DNA from: JACRLW01 sp050181465
GTDB taxonomy: Bacteria; Planctomycetota; UBA1135; UBA2386
Assembly: GCA_050181465.1 (NCBI GenBank)
Contig: JBFXDD010000021.1
Span: 1 to 64,000, forward strand
Direction of reading: 5' to 3'
DNA: 64,000 bases
Shown here: positions 33,671 through 42,836 of the stretch, piece after piece
Position numbering within the stretch: the stretch's first letter is position 1
Layout of the letters: every line of letters begins with the position of its first letter
The notes under the pieces: generated by a model
What the model was told of the DNA's origin: nothing
Seen by the model: only the letters and a program-made list of their open reading frames with translations
The model's database searches: none
Translations under genes and position numbers: made by a program

Positions 33671-36043
33671 ATGATCGGAACGAGAGTCCAAGTGTTCGCC
33701 GCTGCCTTTGCAGCAGCACTCGTCTTCCCCAGCCATCGACTGAATGCACAGACTTCGCCGAACGGGCGATCGACGTCGCTGGCGATCCCCGAGATCACGG
33801 TCCCGGCGTTGGACCGCATCCGCATCGCCGCGGAAGATTCCGTCGCCGACTCCCGCGGATCACCGCCGCGCTTCGCGATCCCCTTCCCCGTGAGCCTCTC
33901 ACCGGACTCGGTCGGAGCCTGGGATCGCATCGATGCGGTCACGTCCCGCTGGCGACTGCGAGTCCGAGCACCCGGCGCCAGCCACGTGAACCTGGGCTTC
34001 GGCGAGTTCCATCTTCCGGGGCGAGCTCGCCTGACCATCGCGTCAACCGACGGCAGCCATCGAATCCGCGAGTTCACCGACGCCGACAACTCGCCCGCGC
34101 GCGAACTGTGGACTCCGGTGGTTGCCGGCGACGACATCACCATCGAGCTGCGGATCGACAGCGGCAGCCGCGGCCGACTCGCGCTCCGACTCAGTCAGGT
34201 CGGTTCCGGCTACCGATTCTTCGGCGCGGGACCGGCCGCGCTCGCTTACCAAACCACCGGGTCGGGCGCCTGCAACGTCGATGTCGTGTGTCCGGCTGCC
34301 AACGGCTGGCAGAGCGAGATCGACGGCGTGGCGGCGTACTCGACCGGCGGAACGATCTTCTGCACCGGCTTCTTGGTGAACAACACGAGTCAGGATGCGC
34401 GGCCGTTCTTCATGACGGCATGGCACTGCGGAATCCGTAGCTCCAACGCAGCGTCGCTCGTCACCTACTGGAACTACGAGAACACGAGCTGCGGCGGACC
34501 GGACAACGGAACGCTGACTCGCTTCACGACCGGCGCCACCTATCGGGCCGGTTGGTCGACTTCGGACTTCACGCTGGTCGAGCTGGCGCAGGCGCCGAAT
34601 CCCGCATGGGGTGTGAGCTATCTCGGTTGGGATCGCAGCGGACAAGATGCACCGAGCGCAGCGGCGATCCACCATCCGAACGGCGACCCGAAGAAGATCT
34701 CATTCGAGAATGACGCGACGACCACGACCAGCTACAGCAGCAACTCGGTTCCCGGTGACGGCACGCACATTCGTGTCATCGACTGGGATCAAGGCACCAC
34801 CGAGCCGGGTTCGTCGGGCTCGCCGCTGTTCGACGACCAGCATCGAGTGATCGGTCAACTCCACGGCGGTGCGGCGGCGTGCGGCAACAACCAATCCGAC
34901 TGGTTCGGGAAGTTCGCGCGTTCGTGGACCGGCGGCGGCACCAACACGACGCGACTGTCGAACTGGTTGGATGCGAGCGGCTCCGGGCGCGTCACGCTCG
35001 ATACCCTGGCCGGTCCGGGTCGCGCGACCGCGACGAACTACGGTGCGGGTTGCGGTGCAGGTTGGAGCAGCTTCGCCGAACTGTTCCCGAACAACGGCTT
35101 CGATCTAGCCGGTTCCGCGAGTGCCGTGCGCACCATCGTTTTCGTGCCGACGCCGACGGGCTATCGGGTGGAGTTCACGAGTTCGAACTGGATCACTCCG
35201 GCCGCGCCCGATCTCCGCCTCGGTGACGACGCGCTGAGCGCCGCACTCGCTTTGCCGTTCGCCTTCCGCTTTCACGGCACAAGCGTCACGCAGATTCGCA
35301 TCGCATCGAACGGCTTCGTCTGGCTCGACGGCAACGCGGTCTCACCCGACTTCTCGCCGAGCATCGACGAACTCGTCACCGATGCCCCGCGCCTCGCTCC
35401 GCTGTGGATGGACCTCGACCCCCAGAGCGGCGGCAGCGTGCACTTCGATGCGCTCAGCGGGCGAGTCGTATGCACTTGGCTGGATGTCCCTGAGTTCGGA
35501 CAGACCACGACGAACTCACTGCAGTGCGAGCTGTCGGCGAGCGGCCGGATCGAGTTCCGCTATCGGTCGTGCAGCAACGTCAGCCACGCCGCGCTCACCG
35601 GAGCCAGTCCCGGCCTGAGCGTCCAGCGACCGACGAGTCTCGATCTCTCGGCGGCCCTGCCGATCGAACTCGGCCCGGATCGAGCGGCGTTGACTCTCGA
35701 TGCAACGACTCGCCCGGTTCTCGGCTCGACACAGGCTCTGATGCTGCGCGACCTCGCGCCGACGGCACGGATCGCCGTCTTCGCGGTCGGGCTGACTCGC
35801 CATGATCCGGGAATCGACCTGACTTCCCTGGGGATGCCGGGTTGCCGCCAGCACTGCTCGGTCGAGTTCAGTGCAACAGCACCGATCACGGCGGGCACTG
35901 CGACGCTCAGCTTCGCGATCCCGAGTCTGCCGAGCCTCGCGGGGACGCGGATCTTCGCGAGCGGGTTCAGCGTGACGCCGGGAGCCAACACGATGGGCAT
36001 CCTCGCGTCGAACGGCGTCGAACTGCAACTCGATCGCTCGTGA
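33671..36043 (+). CDS. Secreted trypsin-fold serine protease, lysyl-endopeptidase-like, with C-terminal beta domain
   Basis: The 790-residue protein has a signal peptide (VFAAAFAAALVFPSHRLNAQ), a beta-rich prodomain to about 190, and a protease domain at about 195-440 that recalls lysyl endopeptidase. The triad is His252 in TAWHCG, Asp299 in TSDFTLVEL and Ser384 in GSSGSPLF, with several cysteines placed for disulfides. Residues 470-660 form another beta-rich module (LPFAFRFHGTSVTQIRIASN, WLDG), as in proteins carrying a nidogen-like or lectin-like unit. The last 110 residues resemble the C-terminal domain on other secreted proteins here (SLGMPGCRQHCSVEFSATAP, NTMGILASNGVEL). The protease is probably activated outside the cell and used to digest protein. 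Confidence 0.87.
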   Translation: MIGTRVQVFAAAFAAALVFPSHRLNAQTSPNGRSTSLAIPEITVPALDRIRIAAEDSVADSRGSPPRFAIPFPVSLSPDSVGAWDRIDAVTSRWRLRVRAPGASHVNLGFGEFHLPGRARLTIASTDGSHRIREFTDADNSPARELWTPVVAGDDITIELRIDSGSRGRLALRLSQVGSGYRFFGAGPAALAYQTTGSGACNVDVVCPAANGWQSEIDGVAAYSTGGTIFCTGFLVNNTSQDARPFFMTAWHCGIRSSNAASLVTYWNYENTSCGGPDNGTLTRFTTGATYRAGWSTSDFTLVELAQAPNPAWGVSYLGWDRSGQDAPSAAAIHHPNGDPKKISFENDATTTTSYSSNSVPGDGTHIRVIDWDQGTTEPGSSGSPLFDDQHRVIGQLHGGAAACGNNQSDWFGKFARSWTGGGTNTTRLSNWLDASGSGRVTLDTLAGPGRATATNYGAGCGAGWSSFAELFPNNGFDLAGSASAVRTIVFVPTPTGYRVEFTSSNWITPAAPDLRLGDDALSAALALPFAFRFHGTSVTQIRIASNGFVWLDGNAVSPDFSPSIDELVTDAPRLAPLWMDLDPQSGGSVHFDALSGRVVCTWLDVPEFGQTTTNSLQCELSASGRIEFRYRSCSNVSHAALTGASPGLSVQRPTSLDLSAALPIELGPDRAALTLDATTRPVLGSTQALMLRDLAPTARIAVFAVGLTRHDPGIDLTSLGMPGCRQHCSVEFSATAPITAGTATLSFAIPSLPSLAGTRIFASGFSVTPGANTMGILASNGVELQLDRS

Positions 36044-36062
36044 GCGAGCGACGGCAGTCAGC

Positions 36063-37415
36063 TCAGTGAGGGGAGAGTCGTCCGCGCGTCGCCGGAAGTG
36101 CGGGCGCAACCGGGGCCGTTGGTGTCGCGGGATCGACCGGGATCGCAGGCTCGGCCGGGGCCGCGGGGCTTGCGGGCTCGACCGGCACCATGGGATCCGC
36201 CGGCGGCACGGATCGTGACAGCCTCGCAGACCTCGTCGGGAACAACGGGGCCACGGTGGTTGCAGGCAGGTTCAGCGGCGCGGTCGGAGCGTCCGGCACC
36301 ATGAGCACGCCAACGCGATCCGAACGGCCCTGCATCTTCTCCATCAGCCCGCGGATCGCGCGCAGTTCACCGTGCATGGCCTTCAGGAGGTCTTCGAGAT
36401 CATCGCACTCGCAGTCGATCTCGATCTCGATCTTCTTGCTGTTGCTGGACTCCTTGCCCTCGGGCGCCGTCGCCGCCGCTTTGGCATCACGGGCGTGGAC
36501 CGCGGAACTCGCGGCCGGTCCGGTAGCGACTCGATCCAGGCCGGCTACCCTCGGTGCAGAGGGCACCGATTGCTTGGATCGCACGAGTAGGCCGCTGCCC
36601 GCAGTCGACGACTCCGCAGTCACCAACGGTGGCCGTGGCCCCGCCGCAAGCGGCTGCGACACCGGCTTGGGAGAGCGAACGCGCCCGATGCGTCCCGCGG
36701 GCTGCGGCGCCGCCTCGGTACTCGCGCGCTCCTCCTCCACGATTCGCTCGGCCTCCTGACGATCGCGCGCTCGCACCGTCTCCACCTCGCGACTCGCGGC
36801 TTCGCGCAGACGCACAGCCTCCAACTTCGCACGCTCCGCCTGCTGCTTCGCGCGCATCGACTCTTCGCGCGCCCGTTCCCGGACCGCCTCGACCTCAGCA
36901 CTTGCCTTCTCGCGGACGCGAAGCGCATCCTCGATGGCACGCCGAGCCTCGACCTGTGCACGCTCGCGCACCAGCTCAGTCTCGCGCATCACCTTCTCGC
37001 GCATACGTTCCATCTCCTCGCGCGCCCGGTCGAGTTCCTGATGCGCGCGCTCGATTTCTCGCTGCGCTCGCTCCGCATCACGATCACGCTGCGCCTCGGC
37101 GCGCTCGTTCGCAGCCCGCGCCTCACCCGCCGCCTCGGTGCGACGACCGGGACCGCGGAAGAAGCCTTCCGAGGACCGCGGCGCGGCGTCACGGGAACCG
37201 CTCGCCAACTCGATCGCGGCCATCACCGCGCGTCGCGCGGCATCATAGTTCTCGCGATCGAGCGACTCGCGAGCCTGCTCGAGCACGCGGATCAGCTCGG
37301 GATTGCGCGGCGCGCGGCTCTCGGCACGCACGGAATCGGGCTCCTGCGCAGCAGCAGGGGCGACGAGCATCGCCCAGGCAGCGAAGGCACCGGTCAGCAA
37401 TGAGTTCTTGTTCAT
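36063..37415 (-). CDS. Secreted coiled-coil protein with Pro/Ala-rich tail
   Basis: The 450-residue product starts MNKNSLLTGAFAAWAMLVAP, a signal peptide (cleavage after AAAQE). A highly charged Arg/Glu/Ala coiled coil covers about 85-235 (ERAQREIERAHQELDRAREE and similar). A Ser/Ala/Pro linker, a short acidic helix near 330-355 (KKIEIEIDCECDDLEDLLKA), and a tail of PAxPxxPVxP repeats follow. ATG 37415 has a good ribosome site (GAGGTG five bases upstream), rare in this window. It is the third gene of the blaI-M56 operon, 22 bases after the M56 stop, so it may be the effector whose level that system controls. The function is unknown. Confidence 0.75.
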   Translation of the reverse strand: MNKNSLLTGAFAAWAMLVAPAAAQEPDSVRAESRAPRNPELIRVLEQARESLDRENYDAARRAVMAAIELASGSRDAAPRSSEGFFRGPGRRTEAAGEARAANERAEAQRDRDAERAQREIERAHQELDRAREEMERMREKVMRETELVRERAQVEARRAIEDALRVREKASAEVEAVRERAREESMRAKQQAERAKLEAVRLREAASREVETVRARDRQEAERIVEEERASTEAAPQPAGRIGRVRSPKPVSQPLAAGPRPPLVTAESSTAGSGLLVRSKQSVPSAPRVAGLDRVATGPAASSAVHARDAKAAATAPEGKESSNSKKIEIEIDCECDDLEDLLKAMHGELRAIRGLMEKMQGRSDRVGVLMVPDAPTAPLNLPATTVAPLFPTRSARLSRSVPPADPMVPVEPASPAAPAEPAIPVDPATPTAPVAPALPATRGRLSPH

Positions 37416-37437
37416 GGGTTCACCTCGGGTTCTCGGA

Positions 37438-38937
37438 CTAGCGAGCCGACGATCCATCGTCGGCGGAAGATCGGGATGGCGCCGTGATCGCGGCAGTCAC
37501 GCGCGATCGCAGTCGATCGAGTTTGGCGATGCGGAGTTCGATCTCCGCGAGCAGAGCGCGTTGGTCCGCACTCAGCCGCTCTGAGCCGCGCCGCAAGATC
37601 TCGACCTCGGTGGCCAGGGCAGCGCGTTCGGCGTCGAAGACGACCAACAGCGACGTGACACGGGCGATCGCGGACGTGGACGCTGCGGCCGCGGCCGGCG
37701 CTGGGACGCCGAGCACCTCGATCGAGTCGGCCGGTGGCTCGGATTCGGTCAGGGCCGATCGCACGGTCGCGCCCGGCAAGGCTGCCGAGAACGCGGCTGT
37801 CAGCACCGCAACGATGAGCACGCTGCCGGGCGACGACAGGCGTCGCGCATCGCGCGCTTCGTGCTCGAGCAGGTGCTCGACCCGGCTGCGCACACCTTCC
37901 TTGGCGACGGCCATGGAGGCGAGCAGGGCACTCGGCTCATGCCGCGCATCGCGCACCCACTGGGCAACCTCCACCAGACACTCCGCGAGCGCGATCGGTC
38001 CGACCGCACGAGCGGCCATCGCGTCGCAGCGCCGCTCCGCGACCGCCCGCATGCGGCGTTCGGCGAAGCCCAGCAGCGGTTGCCACGGGAACACCGCACG
38101 CATGCATTGCACTCCCGCCAACCACAGCGGGTCGCGACGCCGCAGGTGCGCGAGTTCGTGCGCCAGCATCGCCGGAACGTGCGCAGTCGCGTCGACCGCG
38201 TTCGCGCGAGCGGGCAGACAGATCTCGTGACGGAACACGCCGAAGGCCACCGGGGACAGCAGTCGCTCGCTGCGCGAGAGTCGGACTCGCGAGCGGACTC
38301 CCATGGTCGCACGCAGAGAATCGAGCGTCGCCCGGATCGGATCGTCGTAGGCAACCACATCGCGGTCGCGCAACCAGGCCGACAACTGCAGGCGCCGAAG
38401 CAGCAAACGCCAAAGGCCGACGCTCGCCAGCGCAAGTGCCCCGAACACGCCGATGTTCGACCACGACGCCCAACCCGCGGAACCCACGGTCGCATGCGAC
38501 GAGTCGTCGACGATCCGATTCCTACTCACCTCCCCATCGCTCGAGAACTCGGCGACGCGAAGCGGCTCGAGTTCGATCCGCGCCCGATCGATCGGTCGCA
38601 ACCTAGACGGCGACGCGGTGCCGGACACGGTCGCGTCGTCGAACCCGGTCGACTCGAGTGCCGATGGCGAGTCCGCCGGGTCGTGCGCCACGATCTCGAC
38701 GCCGCGCATCTCGATGGGCAGCGCGAGCCAAGGTCCGTCGTGCACGAGACACTGCATCGACGCCGTCAACAACCCCGCGAAGCAGGAGTAGCGCCAGAGC
38801 AGATCGAGTCGCGCCGCATCGCGGGAAAGCCATCGCGAGACCACCATCGCGGCGAGCAGGATCGCGGATCCGTGCAGCGCGAATGTCCACAGCCACGCCG
38901 CGCCGTAGGCGAGCGGTGTCGCGAGTTCAGCGATCAT
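37438..38937 (-). CDS. M56 (BlaR1-like) membrane metallopeptidase without penicillin-sensor domain
   Basis: The 499-residue protein begins with membrane helices (AWLWTFALHGSAILLAAMVV, CFAGLLTASMQCLV), followed by a long loop, a third helix (IGVFGALALASVGLWRLLL), and the zinc-peptidase domain with HELAH at 260-264 and a downstream Glu/Arg-rich AERRCDAMAAR. A last helix (SVLIVAVLTAAFSAALPGA) leads to about 110 residues of extracytoplasmic helix. The penicillin-binding sensor domain of true BlaR1 is absent, so the signal must be something else. In the family, the peptidase cleaves the BlaI repressor. Its start overlaps the blaI stop by 11 bases. ATG 38937 opens the first helix. Confidence 0.88.
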   Translation of the reverse strand: MIAELATPLAYGAAWLWTFALHGSAILLAAMVVSRWLSRDAARLDLLWRYSCFAGLLTASMQCLVHDGPWLALPIEMRGVEIVAHDPADSPSALESTGFDDATVSGTASPSRLRPIDRARIELEPLRVAEFSSDGEVSRNRIVDDSSHATVGSAGWASWSNIGVFGALALASVGLWRLLLRRLQLSAWLRDRDVVAYDDPIRATLDSLRATMGVRSRVRLSRSERLLSPVAFGVFRHEICLPARANAVDATAHVPAMLAHELAHLRRRDPLWLAGVQCMRAVFPWQPLLGFAERRMRAVAERRCDAMAARAVGPIALAECLVEVAQWVRDARHEPSALLASMAVAKEGVRSRVEHLLEHEARDARRLSSPGSVLIVAVLTAAFSAALPGATVRSALTESEPPADSIEVLGVPAPAAAAASTSAIARVTSLLVVFDAERAALATEVEILRRGSERLSADQRALLAEIELRIAKLDRLRSRVTAAITAPSRSSADDGSSAR

Positions 38938-39325
38938 CGCGATTGCCCTCCCCCGCGGACTTCCTGCGCGCGATCTGGCGCCGCAGGTCGTCGAGCGCCG
39001 ACGCATCGAGTTCGCCTTCGCGCACCAAGTGCTCAACGAGTTCTCGCGGATCGCCGGCGAACAATCGCGACAGCAGATCACCGACCATCGTCCGACTGAT
39101 CTCCTCGCGAGAGACCGCGGGTCGGTAACTCAGGGCCCGCCCCTCCTTCCGCGAGACAACCAGACCGCGGTCTTCCATCTTGCGCAACATGGTGGCGATC
39201 GTCGTCGTCGCTAGACCGCGCTCGATCAGCAGATCGGCGTGCACCTCCGCGACGACCGCCTCACCGCGCTGCCAGAGGACCTCGAGGATCGCGAGTTGAA
39301 GATCGCCGATGCGTTGGGGAGCCAT
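38927..39325 (-). CDS. BlaI/MecI/CopY-family transcriptional repressor
   Basis: The 132-residue protein has the winged helix of the family: IGDLQLAILEVLWQRGEAVV, TTTIATMLRKMEDRGLVVSR and KEGRALSYRPAVSREEISR, then a C-terminal dimer helix (FAGDPRELVEHLVREGELDA). Such repressors bind dyads with ACTAC/GTAGT half-sites and are inactivated by the linked M56 peptidase. A perfect 16-bp dyad of that form lies 51 bases upstream of the start, so the operon is probably self-controlled. ATG 39325 is chosen because the domain begins eight residues later. The stop overlaps the M56 start by 11 bases. Confidence 0.92.
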   Translation of the reverse strand: MAPQRIGDLQLAILEVLWQRGEAVVAEVHADLLIERGLATTTIATMLRKMEDRGLVVSRKEGRALSYRPAVSREEISRTMVGDLLSRLFAGDPRELVEHLVREGELDASALDDLRRQIARRKSAGEGNRDDR

Positions 39326-39375
39326 GGGTTCGAACGGTGAAGGCCGGGACCGCGATGACGTCCGGCGCGGGCGCA

Positions 39376-39391
39376 AACTACCGCGGTAGTT
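39376..39391. promoter_or_regulatory. Perfect 16-bp dyad, probable BlaI operator
   Basis: AACTACCGCGGTAGTT is a perfect palindrome and fits the ACTAC-N4-GTAGT pattern of BlaI/MecI-family operators. It lies 51 bases upstream of blaI, in a short AT-richer patch (CCAAAATATGG), in the shared upstream region with the FabZ-like gene on the other strand. It could therefore control both directions. Confidence 0.7.
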
Positions 39392-39526
39392 CCAAAATAT
39401 GGCGACTTTGACCTCCGTTCGGGCAATCTTCCTCGCCGTTCCGCTGAGCGTGCGTCGCGGCTACGCTCCCAAGTCCGGATCCGACGCTGATCCGAGGGCC
39501 GATCCGACCCCTCAACGTCTTCCCAA

Positions 39527-40006
39527 ATGCCGCGCGCACTCGTCGATCTCAAGACTCTCGACCTCGAACGCAACGTGATGTCCGAGGAGGAGTTGCGATC
39601 GCTGCTCCCACATCGCTTCGAGTTCCAGCTGATCGATGGAGTCTGCCACCTCGATCTCGATACCGGTGTGATCGTCACCTACAAGGACTGGGACGTCGAC
39701 GCGTGGTGGGCGCGCGGGCACATCCCGGGGCGTCCGCTGATGCCTGGGGTCCTGATCGCGGAGGGCGCCGCGCAGACGGCTTCCATTCTGATGAAGAAGA
39801 CCGGAGCCACCGCTCCGGAGAGCTTCATCGGCCTCGGCGGACTGGACGACGTACGCTTTCGCGGCCAAGTGATCCCGCCGACGCGGATCCACTGGGTCTC
39901 CGTCGTGGGCACGCAGAGCGGCGGACGGCTCGCGCGCTATCCGGCGCAGGCCTTCAACGAAGGCAAGCTCGTGATGGAGATGAGTCTGCTCGGCGTGATC
40001 TTCTGA
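39527..40006 (+). CDS. FabZ/FabA-like hydroxyacyl-ACP dehydratase (hotdog fold)
   Basis: The 159-residue protein carries the dehydratase signature GHIPGRPLMPGVLIAEGAAQ, with catalytic His65 and Glu79 in the place used by FabZ. The N-terminal LLPHRFEFQLIDGV resembles FabZ. It probably dehydrates 3-hydroxyacyl-ACP in fatty-acid or lipid synthesis, though this divergent form may serve a special lipid. It faces away from blaI and shares the upstream region with the dyad at 39376. A GT-C-like membrane gene starts 24 bases after its stop and may be co-transcribed. Confidence 0.85.
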   Translation: MPRALVDLKTLDLERNVMSEEELRSLLPHRFEFQLIDGVCHLDLDTGVIVTYKDWDVDAWWARGHIPGRPLMPGVLIAEGAAQTASILMKKTGATAPESFIGLGGLDDVRFRGQVIPPTRIHWVSVVGTQSGGRLARYPAQAFNEGKLVMEMSLLGVIF

Positions 40007-40030
40007 TTCCTCGCTCTGCGGTTCGCGCGC

Positions 40031-41986
40031 GTGAAGAACCTCCTCTTGCCGGAACTGCCCGCCGTTCTCGGCGGAACCGACTCGCGAGATCTGGGTGACG
40101 CCAGGTCGACCACGCAGCGGATCCCGGCGCTCTGGCTCGGCCTGCTGGCGATTCTGACCGCTGCGGTCTGGCTCCCGCTCGGCGCGTATTGGCGCAGCGA
40201 TGACTTCCTCGCCGTGCACTACGCCGGCGACTTGGGCCGCGCGCTCTCAGACTTCGGCCACAACCAATACGACCTGTCGGGAGTCGTGTGGTTCTACCGG
40301 CCGCTGGTGACCCTGAGCTTCTGGATCGAGCAAGCGGTCTGCGGCGGACCATCGCCGATGGTGTCGCACGGCGTGAATCTCGCGCTGCACGTCGTCTCGA
40401 CGATCCTGCTCGCCGGACTCGCGACTCGCTTCGTCGGGACGCGCGCCGCACTCCTCGCCGCACTCGTGTGGGGAATGATCCCTGCTCACGACGGCGTGGT
40501 CTGGTGGGCAGTCGGTCGGGTCGACGGGCTCGCGACCACTTTCATGCTGCTGTCTGCGCGGGCCTTCGTTCGCAAGCTCGACGATCCAGCCGGCAGCTTC
40601 CTGCCGTGGTTGGGTTGGTTCGCGCTCGCACTGGGCTGCAAGGAATCGGCGCTGGCTCTGCCCGGCGCGCTCGTAGTCGCGGCATGGTTGCTGAAGGGCA
40701 AGGGCGCGCGTGTGCGCGCCGTGCTCCAAGTGGCACCGGCGATCCTGTTGCTCACGTTCTACTTCGCGATTCGACACCTGGCACTCGGCCGAGTCCTCGG
40801 CGGGTATCAGACCGAATCGCAGCAAGCGCTCGACACGTTGCGCGGCTTCGCGCTCGCAACCGGTCGCGTGCTCTCGCCGTACTGGTTGGATGCGACGACG
40901 ACCGTCGGTCCGATCGCACATTCGGTCGGACTATGGGTTCTCGGCGCGGTCGCGATCACGTTGCTGTCGCGGGCGCGCGTGCGGCGCGCGATCGTCCCCG
41001 CGATCGCAGCCTTCGCCCTGTTGTGCGTTCCCCTGGCTCCGCTGGGCAGTCAGCTCGATGCACCGATGAACCAGCGAGTCCTGCACGCCGCGACGATCCC
41101 GCTGGCGATCGCGATCGGTGCTGCGGGCCCCTTCGCGGTCCTCCCGCTCCTTCTGGGCTTCGTGCCGGTCCACGTCGAACGGCGCGAGCAGATCCACGCA
41201 GCCTGGCAGACCTCGAGCGCGATTCAGGCGCACCTGCTGGATCTCTCGATGGAGGACGCGCGGCTCGGCGAGGTCGCGACGAACTGGTTCGTCGCCGGGT
41301 TACCTCGCACGGATGCGAGCACCCGCTTCGTCGTGACGCACCTCGCCGCAGATCGTCTGCTCGAGCCGCCCTTCGCTCCGATCTCCGCGCGCCGGCGAGT
41401 CTTCGCACTGAGGCCGCTCGATGGTCGCGCCGACTCCATCCCACTACCGCACGGCGACACCTTCGGCCTGCCGTTCGCGTCGCCCACGCTGGCATTCGAC
41501 GGACCGGGGATCCTCGCGCGACTCCCCGCCCGCGAAGGCCCCGAGTTGACCGCGCGCTTCGATGGCCCGGAGGTCGTCTCGACGGGACTCTTCCTGGCGC
41601 TCCACGAACGGAAGATCTCACCAAGGATCTTGGTGCAGGGTGCTTCGACACCGCTGTTTCGGGTGACCTTGTTCACGGCCGGCGGCTACGTGTCGGCAGT
41701 CATGCCGGGATCCCCCACCGAAAGCGGCCACGCGATCGAACTCGCGTCGTTTCTCACCGCGCGATACGTCGACAACGATCACCGCGACTCGGCGCACGTG
41801 CTCTTCGCCCTGGGCATCGCGACGACCTTCGACCTCGAGACTCGTTTTCCGGTGCTCATCGAGAGCGGCGAATGGCGTGAGTCACCCGGCGCCGTGCGCA
41901 CGTTCGAAGCGCTCGCCGCCGCCCGCGAGCCGATCTGGCTGACCTTCGATCGCGGCGTCGCCGAGTTCCTCGCCGGCGGGCGTTGA
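40031..41986 (+). CDS. Multi-pass membrane protein, GT-C glycosyltransferase-like
   Basis: The 651-residue protein has about ten membrane helices in its first 380 residues. It opens with LWLGLLAILTAAVWLPLGAY and then WRSDDF, the acidic first-loop motif typical of GT-C enzymes that use lipid-linked sugars. Other helices include GALVVAAWLLK and VLGAVAITLLSR. The last 270 residues are a soluble, mostly beta domain outside the membrane. No close family is named with confidence. GTG 40031 is the start, as no ATG precedes the first helix. The last 105 bases overlap the Pus10-like gene on the other strand, which is unusual and suggests the C-terminus of one of the two is extended. Confidence 0.75.
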   Translation: MKNLLLPELPAVLGGTDSRDLGDARSTTQRIPALWLGLLAILTAAVWLPLGAYWRSDDFLAVHYAGDLGRALSDFGHNQYDLSGVVWFYRPLVTLSFWIEQAVCGGPSPMVSHGVNLALHVVSTILLAGLATRFVGTRAALLAALVWGMIPAHDGVVWWAVGRVDGLATTFMLLSARAFVRKLDDPAGSFLPWLGWFALALGCKESALALPGALVVAAWLLKGKGARVRAVLQVAPAILLLTFYFAIRHLALGRVLGGYQTESQQALDTLRGFALATGRVLSPYWLDATTTVGPIAHSVGLWVLGAVAITLLSRARVRRAIVPAIAAFALLCVPLAPLGSQLDAPMNQRVLHAATIPLAIAIGAAGPFAVLPLLLGFVPVHVERREQIHAAWQTSSAIQAHLLDLSMEDARLGEVATNWFVAGLPRTDASTRFVVTHLAADRLLEPPFAPISARRRVFALRPLDGRADSIPLPHGDTFGLPFASPTLAFDGPGILARLPAREGPELTARFDGPEVVSTGLFLALHERKISPRILVQGASTPLFRVTLFTAGGYVSAVMPGSPTESGHAIELASFLTARYVDNDHRDSAHVLFALGIATTFDLETRFPVLIESGEWRESPGAVRTFEALAAAREPIWLTFDRGVAEFLAGGR

Positions 41987-42763
41987 CGGCTCACGATCAT
42001 CGAGGATCTCCAAGACGTCGAGTCGCGCGCACTGAGCAGGCAGTCCCAGCCACGACGAGAGGGACGGCGACGTCCGTTGCTCGTCGCCCGACACCCACTC
42101 CTTCACGTAGGTTCCGCCCGCCGTCTCGATCTCGACCTCGAAGTCGATCCCTGGGGCGATCGATGCATCCCGACGCAATGCAACGACCCGCACTCGACGA
42201 TCGCGGACGAGGTCACCGCGCCTATGCACGACGCGCAGCGGCGTTCGCTGGGCGATCGTCACGTCGACACCGACCCATCGTTCGATGGTCTGAAGTTCGA
42301 ACGCGCCGTCGACGGCCACACCGAGTCGGTAGCGCTTGTCGTGATTGGCTTCCTTGAGGGCAGCGACGCGCGCGCGGTCCACGACGACGAAGGGATCGAT
42401 CGAGACGCGGCCGGCTTCCTCGCGATTGAAGCGAGCCACGATCTCATCGAGATCGACGTCGCCCCGGCGCGGGCCGACCACCTCATAGACGAAGGGGCGA
42501 CCGCGACCGAGCATACAGACGTCGATGTCTTCGCGACCGGCGCCGTGGAACTTGCCGGTGCGCGCTCGATACGCCGGTAGCAATCGACGGCCGAGCAACT
42601 CCTGCACCGAGTCGGCACTGAGCTTGCCGCGACCCTGGCACTCGCCGCACTGCCGGCGGCGGCGCCGATCCCCTTTGCAGACAGGGCAGTGGAATATGGT
42701 CTGGGGAAGGCCGCGAGCGAACTTGCGATAACGAGATTCGAGATACAGCGAACCGACGGACAT
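41882..42763 (-). CDS. Pus10-like tRNA pseudouridine synthase
   Basis: The 293-residue protein matches the archaeal/eukaryotic Pus10 family, which makes pseudouridine 54/55 in tRNA. A zinc site CPVC (26-29) and CGEC (39-42) opens the protein. Then come KFHGAGREDIDVCMLGRGRP with the catalytic-motif Asp79/Asp81, FVYEVVGPRR, the KRYRLGVAV strand, IAQRTPLRVVHRRGDLVRDR, and GGTYVKEWVSGDEQRTSPSL near the end. The N-terminal THUMP-like part of archaeal enzymes is missing, so this is a short form. Bacteria usually use TruB for position 55, so this gene is unexpected. About 40 C-terminal residues follow the conserved core and overlap the gene on the other strand. Confidence 0.87.
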   Translation of the reverse strand: MSVGSLYLESRYRKFARGLPQTIFHCPVCKGDRRRRRQCGECQGRGKLSADSVQELLGRRLLPAYRARTGKFHGAGREDIDVCMLGRGRPFVYEVVGPRRGDVDLDEIVARFNREEAGRVSIDPFVVVDRARVAALKEANHDKRYRLGVAVDGAFELQTIERWVGVDVTIAQRTPLRVVHRRGDLVRDRRVRVVALRRDASIAPGIDFEVEIETAGGTYVKEWVSGDEQRTSPSLSSWLGLPAQCARLDVLEILDDREPSTPAGEELGDAAIEGQPDRLAGGGERFERAHGAG

Positions 42764-42836
42764 GCGCGAACGGCGCGCACCATAGCGGGCGCGCGATCAC
42801 CGTGCACTCATCGGGCTTCGTCGCGCACGCCGCCGC

